Assembly: GCA_017893485.1 (NCBI GenBank)
Contig: CM030362.1
Span: forward strand, 256,722,744 to 256,786,743
Direction of reading: 5' to 3'
DNA: 64,000 nucleotides
Origin: Hemerocallis citrina
Lineage: Eukaryota > Streptophyta > Magnoliopsida > Asparagales > Asphodelaceae
Below are positions 1 through 11,448 of the stretch, in pieces (the first letter of the stretch is position 1; every line of letters begins with the position of its first letter). Under the pieces are notes generated by a model, which did not search any database, was not told the origin of the DNA, and saw only the letters and a program-made list of their open reading frames with translations. Position numbers and translations under genes: made by a program.

Positions 1-1862
1 AATACATGTTTGCCAAGTTCACATTTTACCAAAGGTTTTCTATTCTACAGGGCTCTATTCTACAGGGCTCCCTTCATATTTCAATATTGGGCTACATAAA
101 TGTCTATTCAGGGCTTCATGGATGTTTCCTCAACATTGTTTAGATTTATTAGATATACCTATAGAACTTCAAATTTGAGGAATAAGATCCATGGAGCTTG
201 GTAACATCTACCTAACCATAGATCTCCCAATTCCCCTTATCTAGTTGTGTATCAGATAACCCTAGTCTCCTCATTCCTCGTATTTCACCATCCTTCCTAT
301 GGTCACACAACTTGAGCAAATATCGCTCAGTAATCAGTAAGGAGGTGTTAGCCGGAAGGGATTTCAAAAACACACTTTTAAAATCACTATGTCATTAAAG
401 TTAGGTGTTAGTGGTAGAGGATTTACAAGTGTGATTTGAAAATTTGGTGTTAGTCAAATGTGATTTTAAAATCACGGTGATTTTGACGAAATCACACTTT
501 TCATGTTTCAAAGACACTACAATAAATGAGGTACAAATCATTGCTTCTAAAATACACCTCACCCTATGATTCTTAAATGCCATAAAACCATTCATCTCCT
601 TCCTCCTCTCCTTCTTGAGCATCTTTCCCTTCTTCATTTTTTTAAACCCAAACAATGTAAATGAATAAATAGATTTTTTTAAAAATCTTCCAAAAAACTT
701 AGTTATAATTCTGGGCTACTATAGACTTTTAATTAGTATGAAAATTAGTATGTATAAATATAAATAATAATAATTTGTTTCAAAGAAGTTGGATTAAAAA
801 AATTTAAGGTCAATGGGCTAATATAAATTCTCCCTTAGCTGTAAATAAATAAAATTACAGTCAACCAATTGTTTCGACAGCATCCCTAACATAATTGTTC
901 GAGATTGTGAAGAATGAATTCTCACACTTTTTCTAGGATAGCATATTATAGTCAACTACGTATATGATTACACTTTTTCTAGGATAGCATATTCCGGGCT
1001 ACTATAGACTAATATATAAACTAGTTTAATTAGTAATAATTATAATAAAGACTTTGGGGTAATATAGACTTTTTAAGTGATAGAAGTCTTATAAGAATTT
1101 GAAAGAGGCTATTAGAAGTCTTTTAGGCTTATAAGATATTTTGAGAAAAATGTCTTATAAGAGGTAAAAAAAGAACACTAAAAAAACTCTTATAAGAGGG
1201 GGACCACCTCAGTTTGATCACGAAGATGATTTTTTTAAAGGCTTCCGGTTAGGGAAAAAAACTTGTCTTTCTTCTTCTTCTTTTCCCAATAAAAAAGATC
1301 TAATCTTTCTCATGTTTATTCCCATCATCTTTCCAAAGAAGATGAATGGATGTAAATCATGTAGTCCAATAATGATATATAAAAAATGACCAAATTAATT
1401 TCTTATAGAAAAATATATTTATGTCAATATAGTAATCCCTTAAAGTTAAATGAAATTTTGTAAAATGCTATCAAAGATAGTCAACTTTTTCTTTTTCTTT
1501 TTCTTTTTCTTTTTCTTTTCGTTTTATTTTTCTTTTCTTGTTGTTTGGTGAATATATCATACAACAATTATCCCAATTTCCTTGGCATCAACATATTAAT
1601 TTTATAAAAACATAAACTGCATGTGTTGTTTAGTAAAACTAATATTTTGATTGAACAATAATAAATTATACAATTTACTTTTTATTATTATTATTATTTT
1701 ATTAACTCGCATAATCATATATAACAATAATAATAAGTATGTGAAAGTCAAGTTGAGTGGCTCCTAAATCACACTAGATGTATATTTGAAAATCACAAGA
1801 GACATGGATGTTGAAATCATCACGATTTCCATTTGAAAAAATTTTGATTTTAAAATTGCACT
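1..1862. other. AT-rich intergenic DNA, no gene seen
   Basis: No coding region with recognisable similarity is visible. A pyrimidine tract of repeated CTTTTT lies at about 1489-1540 and short A/T runs are frequent. The direct repeat of 'ttctacagggctc' near 45-70 and of 'tttttctaggatagcatatt' near 929-992 are small local duplications. Confidence 0.6.
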
Positions 1863-2990
1863 ATGTTTTTGAAATTCCTTTCCAAGGTTTTAAATCTCGG
1901 GTCGGCAAGGGATATTTCATTTCAGATCGGACATATCAGAGAGATCTCGAAAAATGTGATCATCTCGAATGTTCAATTTGGACACTCAATAAATATTTTT
2001 TTAATTTTTACTAAACAATATATTATATGTTTATATGTCATTTATCATATAAAATATTGTATAATGTAACTAATGACATGAATCAATCTCAAGAAATATT
2101 TGCACAATTTAACAACAATATAAAAGAGAAAGTAATATAAGTATATAACTAAATTAAATTTGCAATGATTAGAAAAAAAAATGTATTAATTAAAAAATTA
2201 CTTAACTTTGCATATACACAAACAATAGAGAGACGAATTCCTCACACTATCTTAGCTTAATGTCCTATATTGAAAGACTTATATGTAAAACGTAAAACAA
2301 AAAAAAGTTATATATTCACAATAACATTTGTGTTTCTTTTTCGGCCGATATTTCGACAATTTCAGCTAAAATCTACATATTTCGGTCCCATACGATATGG
2401 GGTATAAGATTTGTGATTTCGTATCGGTAAACTAGCCGAGCCGAAATTCGTCTGTATCGGCCGAAATTTAAAACAGTGATCTTGGAAAATGTGTTCATTT
2501 CGGACACTCAATAAACATATTTTTTGTTACTAAACAAGATATTATATGTTTTACATGTCATTTATCATATAAAATATTGTATAATATAACTAATAATATG
2601 AATCAACCACGGTAAATATTTGCAGAATTTAACAATATAGAAAAGAATGTAATATAAGTATATAACTAAATTGAAATTGCATTGATTAGTAAAATGTATT
2701 AGTTAAAAGACTTACTTGACTTTGCATATACACAAACAAAAGAGATACAAAATCCTCACATTATCTTTACTTAAGGTCCTATATTGAAAGACTTATAGGC
2801 AAAAAGTTAAGTATTATGAATAGATATTTACTAATATGAAATATTTCAGCCGATATTTCAGCAAGTTCGGCAGAAATCTACACATTTTGGTCCAAAACGA
2901 TATGGAGTATAAAATCAGTGATTTCGTATCGGCAAGCTAACCGAAAGAAAATTTCGGCCATAACGGCCGAAATTAAACAATGTTCCTTTC
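1863..2990. repeat. Diverged tandem duplication, about 0.5 kb unit
   Basis: The segment from about 1960 to 2470 is repeated, diverged, from about 2479 to 2985. Shared blocks include the stretch around 2038-2090 versus 2558-2610 and the 'gatatttc...tttcgtatcgg' block at 2345-2435 versus 2845-2935. The blocks end in 'cggccgaaatt'-like words. It has no coding potential and looks like the remains of a non-autonomous repeat; I cannot assign a family. Confidence 0.55.
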
Positions 2991-3222
2991 CACTAACACA
3001 TCCTAAGCTTTTTTGAGTGGTATTAATTTGGTGCAAACATTTTTGGATCCTTAGGGAGTTGAAAATAAGCATAGGCCTAGAGATAACTGAATAATTCAAC
3101 CTCACAAATTGTTAATGAAAATCCATGTACAAGAAAGCAATAATTGGAAAACTTTAACGTCTAAATTGCCAAAGGAGAAAGAAAGAAAAAGTGATTCCTA
3201 TAGCAACGGTGAGTAAAAAAGT

Positions 3223-3395
3223 GCAAATTGCCCTAGTGGCCTAGTGGTAACTGGTAAGTCTCTTCGTTAGTAAGCAAGAGGTCCGGTGTTCAAAGTTCAA
3301 AACCCCACTTACACAATTCCTCAATTATGGGATGGGTATGTGTGTGTGGGTAGAGTGTGTGGCTACGGCCTTTAAAAAAAACAAAATAAAACAAA
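3223..3395 (+). mobile_element. SINE-like, tRNA-derived insertion
   Basis: A pol III A-box-like word TGGCCTAGTGG (about 3237-3247) is followed about 40 bases on by a B-box-like GTTCAAAACCC (about 3294-3304). After that come a GT-rich body and an A-rich tail (about 3372-3401). This order, tRNA-related head then unrelated body then A-rich tail, is that of plant SINEs. I could not define a convincing target-site duplication, so the exact ends are approximate. Confidence 0.6.
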
Positions 3396-3538
3396 ACAAA
3401 AATTATGAATAGAAAGTGAGCAGCCTAAACTTGAAGAAAGGTTGTGGGAGAGCAATACAAGCACCGCTTTTCTAGGTGAATGGAGAATGGAGAGATGCAC
3501 CCTCAGGCAAAGGACGCTTGGTTAACAGAATGTGACGC

Positions 3539-4110
3539 TGCTATTTTTCGGGTGTGGGAGCAACATACGATGAGTTCTTTGGATGAGAGGAAAGCACAGA
3601 TCTCAGCCATTGATTTGACCTAATATGAGGGTAGTGTATGGTTGATTTAGTGGATCTGGTGGTGGTTGACCGCCGCTGGACACCTGCAAAAAGTTAAGAC
3701 ACTGGGAGTATTCCCGGCGACAGGGCGTCTGACGATCAAGTCAGTAACCAGAAGTCAAAGCAGGGTTTAATAACATAAATGGTGATTACCCCTTAATGGT
3801 GGAGAGAGAGAAGTATTTATAGACCTTGGAGGGTGAGCCAGATAGGAAAGAATCTGTGATTGAGAAATCAGTTGTTCAATCCCTAATTTGGGGGAATTTG
3901 ATTGACAGTTGTGATTAGCTGGAAATCCCCCTCTGTTAGGCTGTAAGTGAGCCCTGATTGCTTATCTGGATGAGCTGATGGGCCTAGAAGAGATCCATGT
4001 TCTTCTAGCAGGCATGCTGCCAACAAAAAATTATTGTACTACCCTTGAAAGTTTTGAGATGCATGCTGAGATTGTACAGCTCTGATCAGTTGTAATTTTT
4101 ACCCACATCA
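3539..4110 (-). repeat. 3' LTR of the gag-only gypsy element
   Basis: This 572-bp copy aligns along its length with 8229-8805. Shared landmarks are the TATA-containing 'gaagtatttatagacc' block at 3810-3825 and the terminal acccacatca. Confidence 0.85.
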
Positions 4111-4126
4111 TAAGCCCCCCACTCCT
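4111..4126 (-). other. Polypurine tract of the gag-only element
   Basis: Read on the minus strand, the bases next to the 3' LTR are AGGAGTGGGGGGCTTA, a purine-rich run in the position where plus-strand DNA synthesis is primed. Confidence 0.7.
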
Positions 4127-4257
4127 GGAGGTTGAATATAACATCCTTCAAGGAGTATTTCACTCCTCTACAAAATTAGAAGGGCATAGACAGCTTCTGG
4201 GGACGCTTGGAATCTTGTTAGTAGCCTTTGATGGTAGTAACTGTCTTTTAGGCCTTC

Positions 4258-4505
4258 AAAATAATTTTTCAAATTTTTAATTATTTTTTCCAAAATTTTA
4301 ATTAATTTTTCCGAATTTATAATTATTTATTGGATTTTAATTAAATTTTCTAAATTCATAATTATTTTTCGGAGTTTTAAAATAATTTTCTGAGCTTATA
4401 AATTTTTTTAGAATTTTTAATTAAATATTCCAATTTCTTAATTATTTTTCAAAAAATTTAATTAAATTTTCTGAATTTATAATAATTTTCAAAATTTTAA
4501 TCAAA
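4258..4505. repeat. AT-rich tandem repeat inside the element
   Basis: Irregular units of roughly 25-35 bases repeat the words 'ttttaattaa', 'ttataattattt' and 'ttttc(c/t)(g/a)a'. It sits just inside the 3' end of the gag-only element and has no coding potential. Confidence 0.5.
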
Positions 4506-4559
4506 AAATCAAATAAAGGCACGAATCTTGAAGGGATCTAACAGCTTAGAAAAATTTAA

Positions 4560-5330
4560 ATACTTAAATGTTGGGGGTCGGATTTGAACCCAGTACCTTC
4601 CTCTTAGCAACCAAAGGACTTCACAGCTAGGCCAATAGACTAGCTTGATGAGTGCCTCAGACGACAATATATATGAACCAAGCGAGGCCCCAAGGAATCT
4701 GAGTTGCGCTTCACGTGCAGCTGTCTCGGCCTCGGTTACCATGTCGTACGCTGAGGCCGAAGCCGGCGAGGGTCGGATCGGTCAGGTGTGGCTCGGATCT
4801 GCTCAGACCGAGTCGACACGCTTTTCGATGAGATCAGACGGCTTTGGAAAAAATTAAATATTTAAAATGATGGGGCTCGGATTCGAACCCAGGACCTCCC
4901 ACTTAGCATCCAAACAACTTCGCCACTAGGCCTCAGATGAGAAGTATATAAATCGAGCGAGACCCCAAGGAATCTGAGTTGCACTTCATGTGCAGCTGCC
5001 TCTGCCTCGGATACCATTTCGAGCGTTGATGAAGAAGTCATCGGAGTTCGGATTGGTCGAGTGCGGCTCGGATTTGCTCGGATCGAGTCGGTGCGCTTTT
5101 CGATAAGATCAGACAACCTTGAAAAAAATGAATATTTAAAATGTTGGGGCTCGGATTTGAACCCATGGCCTCCCCATTAGCATCCAAACGACTTCACCAC
5201 TAGGCCACTTGACCTGTTTGATGAGAGCCTCGGACGACAATATAAACCGAGCGAGGCCCGAAGGGATCGGATGGACAACTTTGTGCTTCAATGTCAGAGT
5301 TGGAATACCATTTCGAGGGGCAAAGCAGGC
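4560..5330 (-). repeat. Tandem units of about 275-300 bp carrying tRNA-like A/B boxes
   Basis: Three units begin near 4570, 4870 and 5143. Each contains, on the minus strand, an A-box-like word (TGGCCTAGCTG near 4624-4634, AGGCCTAGTGG near 4923-4933, TGGCCTAGTGG at 5197-5207). About 40-45 bases downstream is a B-box-like word (GGGTTCAAATCC at 4580-4591 and 5153-5164, GGGTTCGAATCC at 4879-4890). The rest of the unit is CpG-rich with repeated 'ctcgga' words. The units resemble a tRNA-derived module amplified together with flanking element DNA. Confidence 0.65.
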
Positions 5331-5630
5331 AAGGTTCGGATGACGCTTGAGAGTCCGAGCCAACCCAGTAGAGTCCGAGGTTGTAGAGGGATCCAAGGCA
5401 GTAGGAGGTCCAGAGGTCAAGACAGCAGAGCAAACTGAGGTTAGTACGAGGGTCCAAACCCACATCCAAGCAAGCGCCCCCACTTTTTTATTACTTTTGG
5501 AGGTGCTTGAACAATAGGTCGAGTTCCGAACTAGGGGGGTCCAGTTTGGCAGAACCTACGCACGTGTTGTGTCTATTGTACAAGGGGCTTGATCGACAAG
5601 CCTAAGGAAAGATCCTTCAAGGATTTTCGA

Positions 5631-5965
5631 GGTGGGCTCCTTAGATTTTGGTGCAAGATCTCGGCATCGGATGTCATGCCGAGGGGCTAAATCCGAGATG
5701 AGCTCCTTGATTTTAGTGCAGGATCTCGGCGTCGGATGTCATGTCGAATGACTACGTTCGAGAGATCCTTCAAGGATTTTGGTGAATGGCCTAGGCGTCG
5801 AATGCCAGGCCGATGGGCTAAATCCGATGTGGGCTTCTTGAATTTTGGTGCAGGATTTCGACGTTGGATGTCACGTCGAGGGGCTAAATTCGAGGTGGGC
5901 TCCTTGAATTTTGGTGCAGGATCTCGGCATCGGATGTCATGCCGAGGGGCTAAATCTGAGGTGGA
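5631..5965. repeat. CpG-rich minisatellite, unit about 66 bp
   Basis: About five units of the pattern 'gtgggctccttgaattttgg' plus 'tgcaggatctcggcatcgga' plus 'tgtcatgccgaggggctaaa' lie in this span. More degenerate copies continue to about 6340. The GC content stands out sharply from the AT-rich surroundings. Frames through it stay open by virtue of the unit, so ORFs here should not be taken as genes. Confidence 0.65.
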
Positions 5966-6618
5966 CTCCTTGCAAAATTTGAGAAGTCTTTTGCGAGTAG
6001 CTTGAACTACCATGCTGAGACTGGAGGTACGAGGCACGAGCAGTGTCGCAAAAAAATTCGCGGGTGGCTCGAGTTCGGAGTGTTTTGTAAAGGGGGGCAC
6101 GAAGCAAGACCTTGTTGCAGAGAAATCCCGGAAGTGGCTCGGGGTCAGAGCGCCATGCCGAAGGGCACTAGGCCCGAGGCGTGGGCCATGTTGTGGAAAA
6201 ATTTTGTGATGGCCTCGTAGTCGGAGTGTCATTTCGAGGCGCTAGGCCCGAGCCGTGGAAATTGTTTGTGGAGAATTCCAAGAAGGCCTCGGTGTCAGAG
6301 CACCATGCCGAAGGGCCAGCGCAGCGAATTTGTGGGAGTGGGAGTAGCTTGAGTCACGAGTTGGACTCCGAACCCGCTGTTTGGAAACTAATGAGTTGTT
6401 AGTATAGCTCAAAAAAGAAGCTGAGCATCGAAGTCATTGTTTGCATCAGCAAGGTAGTACCAGAGTTTATAAAAGAAACACCAAGTCTTTTTTGATGAAT
6501 CAAACTAAGTGGCTGCCTTGGTGGCTAGCTCTTATTACATGCCTTGACCATTTTAGGGATTTGTCTTATTATAAATCTCAACAATCTAGCGGAGGGCGTT
6601 AAGCACCCTCGTTAAACT

Positions 6619-6831
6619 TCATCCAGCTCGATTCGGTGGAGGCTCAACATTGTTCTCCAAGGTGTACTCAGAGAGGAGCCCACGGGGAATGAAAGCTTCG
6701 ATTCCGTCTTTGAGAGCTCGGCACTCATCTATGACATGTCCATGGTCCTTGTGAAACTGGCACCATCGGCTCGTCTCTTCTTTTGCTTGTTGGGGTTCAT
6801 CATAGGAGGAGGGCGGAGGAGTCTGTCTCAT
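6619..6831 (-). pseudogene. Gag C-terminal zinc-knuckle segment
   Basis: This reading frame contains WCQFHKDHGHVIDECRALKD, the C-H-H-C pattern followed by 'IEAFIPRGLL'. That is typical of the nucleocapsid end of gag in plant Tat-type gypsy elements, which bind element RNA. It lies downstream of the main gag frame (7777-7019) on the same strand but in another frame with no single open path between them, so the gag gene is broken. No protease follows. Confidence 0.7.
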
Positions 6832-7018
6832 TCAATTTCCATAAGGACCGTCGAGACGCTAGCATTCAGAGGGGTGAACTTGTCGAAGCGAGATACCGGA
6901 GGGGGCAGCATTGCCTGGACTCATCTCTCTGGGACTTCCTAGGCCCCTCATCCACAATTTTTCGTTTGTATACAGACGAGTGCTTACTTTGGTCTAGATG
7001 ATGAAGAGCTTCATCGGC

Positions 7019-7777
7019 TCAGATATATTTTTCACTTCGTAGAAGTTCAAAGAAATTCGAAAGTGACTTTTTTTGCAAGGGAGTTCTTGAGGAGGTCGTG
7101 CCGAACGTTGTATCCAAAGGCAGCCGCTGCGACCCCGGAATCAAGAGAGGGGATGGACCGGCCTCTACCATAAATCTATGGACGAAGTTACAGAGTGACT
7201 CTCCATCCTCCTGCTTTAGGTTTAGCAGAGAGGCACTTGTCTTTTCTACCCTTCGGCTCGTCATGAAATGAGTGAGGAAGCTCTCCTCAAGCTGGTCAAA
7301 AGAGAAGATTGACTTTGGGGCAAGGCTGGAGTACCACTCTCTTGGGGAGCCTCGAAGCATGGCTGGGAACGCAGAGCAGAGGAGGGGATCTGAGGCGCTA
7401 TGAATCATCATAAGGATTTTGAAACCCTCAATGTGATCAGCAGGATCCGACTTCTTGTTGTAGATCACAAATGCAGGAGGCTTGAAGCTCCTCGAAACGA
7501 GGGCCTCAAGAATGTAGGATGAGAAGGGTGGCCGGACAGGCCGGTACCCTCGGTTAGACTGCCTCCCATCTTTGTCAATCCGGGAGAGGCAATCTTCCAT
7601 TACCTGCAGACATTTGAGGATGTCGCCTTCTCGTCTCTCGGATCGAGTCGACCCGTAGGACTCTTCGTTCCCAATCCCTCCAGAGCAGTGGTCGTCAGTA
7701 TGATGTTCGCTCCACGCTCCGCCTCGAAGAGCCTGGAGGACCTCGTTCCGAAACTCCCGGAACTCGGCCCTCGTCAC
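7019..7777 (-). CDS. gag: Gag polyprotein fragment, Retrotrans_gag domain
   Basis: This 252-residue frame carries a Retrotrans_gag-type capsid region at about residues 95-215. Key stretches are 'DPADHIEGFKILM', 'SAFPAMLRGSPREWYSSL', 'SFDQLEESFLTHF' and 'LKQEDGESLCNFVHRF'. Gag would form the virus-like particle that packages element RNA in the cytoplasm. The start at 7777 is the first Met of the open frame; the real gag probably began further upstream (fragmentary frames to about 8110), so this is the surviving core. The frame ends at 7019 before the zinc-knuckle segment, which lies in another frame. Confidence 0.75.
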   Translation of the reverse strand: MTRAEFREFRNEVLQALRGGAWSEHHTDDHCSGGIGNEESYGSTRSERREGDILKCLQVMEDCLSRIDKDGRQSNRGYRPVRPPFSSYILEALVSRSFKPPAFVIYNKKSDPADHIEGFKILMMIHSASDPLLCSAFPAMLRGSPREWYSSLAPKSIFSFDQLEESFLTHFMTSRRVEKTSASLLNLKQEDGESLCNFVHRFMVEAGPSPLLIPGSQRLPLDTTFGTTSSRTPLQKKSLSNFFELLRSEKYI

Positions 7778-8201
7778 GTGGCCTCCTCCGTGACCATTTG
7801 GGGGTCAGCGATCCCTTAGGGAGCAACTGCGCTCATTCTAACCGTGGGAGGAATGACGATTGTGGCTCGGAGAATGCTCAGAGGGTCCTTCGTTTCTAGA
7901 GCGGTTGAGGAGGTGGTGTGAAGGTCCTTCTTTTCTTGCCGATTGCCAACCAGGTTCCGGAGATCCGAAACCGTTGGGGGCTCGGCTCTTCGGGCGACCC
8001 ATCAGGAGGCACTCGGAACCGAACCATGTGGGCATTTGACCTGCGGCTATTGCGACCCTTGAGTAACCGATCGGCTGCGAGAAGGACGAGGAAAAAGAGG
8101 GGGGTCAGCATACCGCCCCGCTATAGTAGTCTTCTAGGCCTTGGGGGACATGGGAGAAGATAGCTACTACATAGGATCAAAATTAGAGGCTGGATCGGCT
8201 T

Positions 8202-8222
8202 GCTTTCCCACAGACAGTGTCA
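8202..8222 (-). other. Primer-binding-site region of the gag-only element
   Basis: Just inside the 5' LTR the minus strand reads TGACACTGTCTGTGGGAAAGC. It resembles the TGGCGCCGTCTGTGGGAA-type sequence common next to plant gypsy LTRs, with changes in the first bases. It fixes the element's direction. Confidence 0.55.
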
Positions 8223-8228
8223 TTCTAA

Positions 8229-8805
8229 TGCTACTGTTTTTTGGGTGTGAAAGCAACAGATGATGAGTTCTTTGGATGAGAGGGAAGCAACAGATCTTAG
8301 TCGTTGATCTGACCCTGATATGAGATTAATGTATGGTTGGATTTAGTGAATCTGGTGGTGGTTGACCTGCCACAGGACACCTGCAAAAAGCCTAAGACAC
8401 CGGAAGTATTCCCGGCGACAGACCCTTCAACGATCAAGTCAATAACCAGAAGTCAAAGCTGGGTTTAATTACTGAAATTGTGATTGCCCCTTAATGGTGG
8501 AGAGGGAGAAGTATTTATAGACCTTGGAGGGTGCGCCAGATAGGAAAGAATTTGTAATTGAGAAATCAGTTGTTCAATCCCAGATTTGGGGGAATTTGAT
8601 GACAGTTGTGATTAGTTGAAAATCACCCTAATAGGCTGTAAGTGAGCCCTGATTGCTGATCTGGGTGACCCGATAAGTCTGGAGGAGGCCCATGTTCTTC
8701 TAGCAGGCATGCTGCCAACATGAAATTATTGTACTGCCCTTGAAAGTTTTGAGATGCATGCTGAGATTGTACGGCCCTGATCATTTGTAATTTTCACCCA
8801 CATCA
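8229..8805 (-). repeat. 5' LTR of the gag-only gypsy element
   Basis: This 577-bp LTR begins TGATGTGGGT and ends GTAGCA on the minus strand. It aligns with 3539-4110, with scattered substitutions and small indels. Confidence 0.85.
8509..8520 (-). promoter_or_regulatory. Putative TATA box of the 5' LTR
   Basis: The minus strand reads CTATAAATAC here, and the same word is conserved in the other LTR at about 3811-3822. Position within the LTR fits a core promoter; transcription itself is not shown. Confidence 0.5.
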
Positions 8806-10615
8806 TAGAGTCAATGAGAAACCAACCAAAACCCAAAGAGAAACAATTTAAAATACAATACATTGATTTGTTGGTTCGGAAAACAATACAGACATTCATT
8901 TGGCACAAACTCGACTGAAACAGAACTTAATGGTCTATGTGCAGATTTTTATGACCAAGTAAATTTCAGTTCCAACCTTAAATCCAGGTGGATCGGTCAT
9001 AAACCCACTAGTGGAGGTTGGCCATCAATTTCAGATGTGATTATATGATTGAATTGAGCTCATATTTTCTACTACTTACTTGGTAGCCAATTTCTTGCAT
9101 TTAACTCAATTTATTCTAGAATGTCATATGATCCATAATATTGAATTAACATGTATACTTAGAATGACAATTTTTTTAATATAAAAAGCATGTCAAATAT
9201 ATTCATAATATCAATAAAGTCAGATCAAGCAATAAAAATCCGATAAGACCCATTACCAGTTGAATCATCAGACATGTCGCCAAATGCAGCATAAACTCTA
9301 CTCTTCATCTTGCTGGTTCTTTTTATCGAATCTCCATGAGCGAAAATAGTCAAATCCCTTCTGTATTAATTTATAGTAGTATTGGCAATAAAGTCATCTA
9401 AGCAACTTACAAATAAAATTACCAACAGAAATAAAACTAAATGAGATGCAGAGAAACAGATCTAGCTCGCCCAGGCTTACCTATCTGTAGAAGATAAAAA
9501 GCTCAACTTCTGCCCTAAAGGCCCCATTAGAAACTGAAGGAGAAACTGATCCTCTCAAGGAAGTTGGACCTCTTGCACGTATCAAACAGCAGGATATCCT
9601 TGAGGGATTAAAAGTTAAACCAGATATTGACATCTCCAACTAGAGCCAGATAGCTGTCATGAAAAATGTAGGTATGAGCTTGAACTTCATCAAAATAAAT
9701 AATGTCAATAAAATTGACAATAAATGACAAATCACAAATATTTTATGATATTATGCTTTTCTTTTCTCATGTTCTTGGGGGGGCAATATCCACAGGTTTA
9801 TTAGCTAAATGGCAATTGGCACATACAATTCAGCCAGTTGCTTCTCATGGATTTTCAGGGGGGGATATGATCATGTAGCACCATAGAGCTAAAAGAGTAA
9901 AACTACCTGCCACTATTTCCATTTCAATTCAAGCAAATGCATTTCTCAAATGATTCAATATGAAAAAAAATGCTAGTACTAATATAACATGTTAACCTGT
10001 AGTCATAAACTAAACTCAAATAAGCTTTCTCCAAAACAAAACCAAAAAAAAAAAAAAACTCAACTAAGCATATGAGTAAAACTAAAATCCACTAAGAACT
10101 GTTGAAGAAGGAAAAATGCTGTGTATAAGTTACATACTTTAGTGTAGTATCAGATTCGAATCATACCTAAAGAATGCTGTTTTAAGAGCTTAATGTATTG
10201 GAGAAAAGAAAACAATGTTAGAGAAGGCAAGAAAGGTAATACACTCATTTGCATACAGGAGGGAAGAATTCTTAAGAATACATAAAATACCATGATGGTA
10301 TAGGTCACAAGCTGACAAAAAATTAAAGGAATTTTAAGAGATTATGAATCAATAAGAAACAATCCACATGAAATAATGGGAAAATGATGAAATAACTAAA
10401 TTGACCAAACAACAAAAAGGAGTTCGTAAGGAAAACATTATTATTCACCACACATGCAACTTTCTTGCTTGACTGAATGAACGCTACGAAATTCGGTGAG
10501 CTGGTAAATGAAGTCTACTACCATGGAGAAATCATGTGTGGAATTATTCTCACTGAAATGGCATAAACAAATGTGTAGTACAAGGCAGTCATTACAAGTA
10601 AAAAAAGTTGTAGCA
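8806..10615. other. Intergenic DNA, no firm gene
   Basis: No recognisable protein or element boundary is seen. A stretch at 9491-9643 (plus) is open for 50 codons after a splice-acceptor-like 'ctgtag' and ends in TAG. On the opposite strand near 9240-9360 another short protein-like stretch follows 'atacag'. The two conflict in strand and neither resembles a family I know, so neither is called as an exon. Confidence 0.35.
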
Positions 10616-10623
10616 ATTGAAAC

Positions 10624-11440
10624 CAGTGGTGTAGCCATGATTTTCATCTAGGAGGCGCGACGCTTACTATTAAAAAAATAATAAATTATAATAAACACAT
10701 TTATAATCCTTAAAACATCATATATTAATATCAAATGTTATAAATGTTTGCAATCACTAAATAGCCATTTACTTTGCCATTAAAACCCTTCGAGACTTCA
10801 TATTCTGAAAATATTGACGATATCTTCATTGTCAATGGCATTCAATACGTCTCTTTCAATATATGCCACTAAACACTCATTCATCATCTCATCTCCTAAT
10901 CGGTTACGTAATGAAGTCTGGATGATTTTTATTGCAGAAAATACTCTCTCTACAGTCGCAGTTGTAATGGATAATAGCAATGACAACTTCAAGGGCAAAT
11001 ACACCAACGGATATGCACAATGCTTCTTTATCTGAATCATCTTTCTAGCAAGCGCACTAACCCCCACAACTTCTGAAAATTGGTTATCAAAGTGCACATC
11101 CAAAATGTAGGTATCAAGTTGACGATCAAGGTGCATTAACTCAGTGCTAGAGAAATCTACTTGGTAAAATTCAGCAAAGCGAAGCAATTTTCTCTTATCA
11201 TAAACGGAGAATGAATCGCTTGGATCAAGACAAGCCATACACAACAACTCTGTATTTGCCTCATTAAAACGATTGTTCAACTCTTGAAGTTGCATATCAA
11301 CCACTTCATAGAACAATTCAAAATCGCCTAAATATTACATGGACCCTTAATATATATTTTTTACTAAATATATATTTAAAATTTCAAAAATCCCAGGGGG
11401 CGTAGCCGCGCCCCCTCGGGACCAGGTAGCTACGCCCCTA
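10624..11440 (-). mobile_element. hAT transposon, internally deleted
   Basis: The 817-bp element is flanked by a perfect 8-bp duplication ATTGAAAC (10616-10623 and 11441-11448), the size made by hAT transposases. Its ends are imperfect inverted repeats: CAGTGGTGTAGCCA at the left and, read inward from the right, TAGGGGCGTAGCTA. Only the C-terminal dimerisation part of a transposase remains, so it cannot move by itself. Confidence 0.88.
10798..11316 (-). pseudogene. hAT transposase C-terminal dimerisation domain (ZMYM1/TTF-type)
   Basis: This 172-residue remnant matches the hAT C-terminal (Dimer_Tnp_hAT) region. Around residues 100-160 it has 'YPLVYLPLKLSLLLSITTAT', then 'VERVFSAIKIIQTSLRNRLGD' with the conserved T-x-E-R-x-F-S core, and 'MMNECLVAYIERDV'. 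In full-length proteins this region mediates dimerisation and completes the catalytic fold. The N-terminal zinc finger and the catalytic aspartates are absent, consistent with an internal deletion. The frame starts at the first in-frame Met and has no promoter of its own in view. Confidence 0.85.
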
Positions 11441-11448
11441 ATTGAAAC

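Larger units (their letters stand above)
3539..8805 (-). mobile_element. Non-autonomous Ty3/gypsy LTR element with gag only (Tat-like)
   Basis: A 5.3 kb element on the minus strand is bounded by direct LTRs (3539-4110 and 8229-8805) with TG...CA ends read on the minus strand. A degenerate primer-binding site lies inside the 5' LTR and a purine-rich tract flanks the 3' LTR. The interior has a gag region with a Retrotrans_gag domain and a gag zinc knuckle, but I see no protease, reverse transcriptase or integrase. In place of pol, about 2.5 kb holds AT-rich repeats, tRNA-like tandem units and CpG-rich tandem repeats. This matches gag-only (TR-GAG/LARD-like) derivatives needing proteins in trans. 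I see no clear 5-bp TSD (flanks gacgc and tagag), so the insertion is old or an end is altered. The gag sequence style resembles Tat-lineage elements; the lineage is an inference. Confidence 0.85.

Noticed and set aside
5687..6232. A 181-codon minus-strand ORF in the CpG-rich repeats
   Set aside because: The frame is open because the 66-bp unit lacks stops; residues repeat with the unit and no domain is seen.
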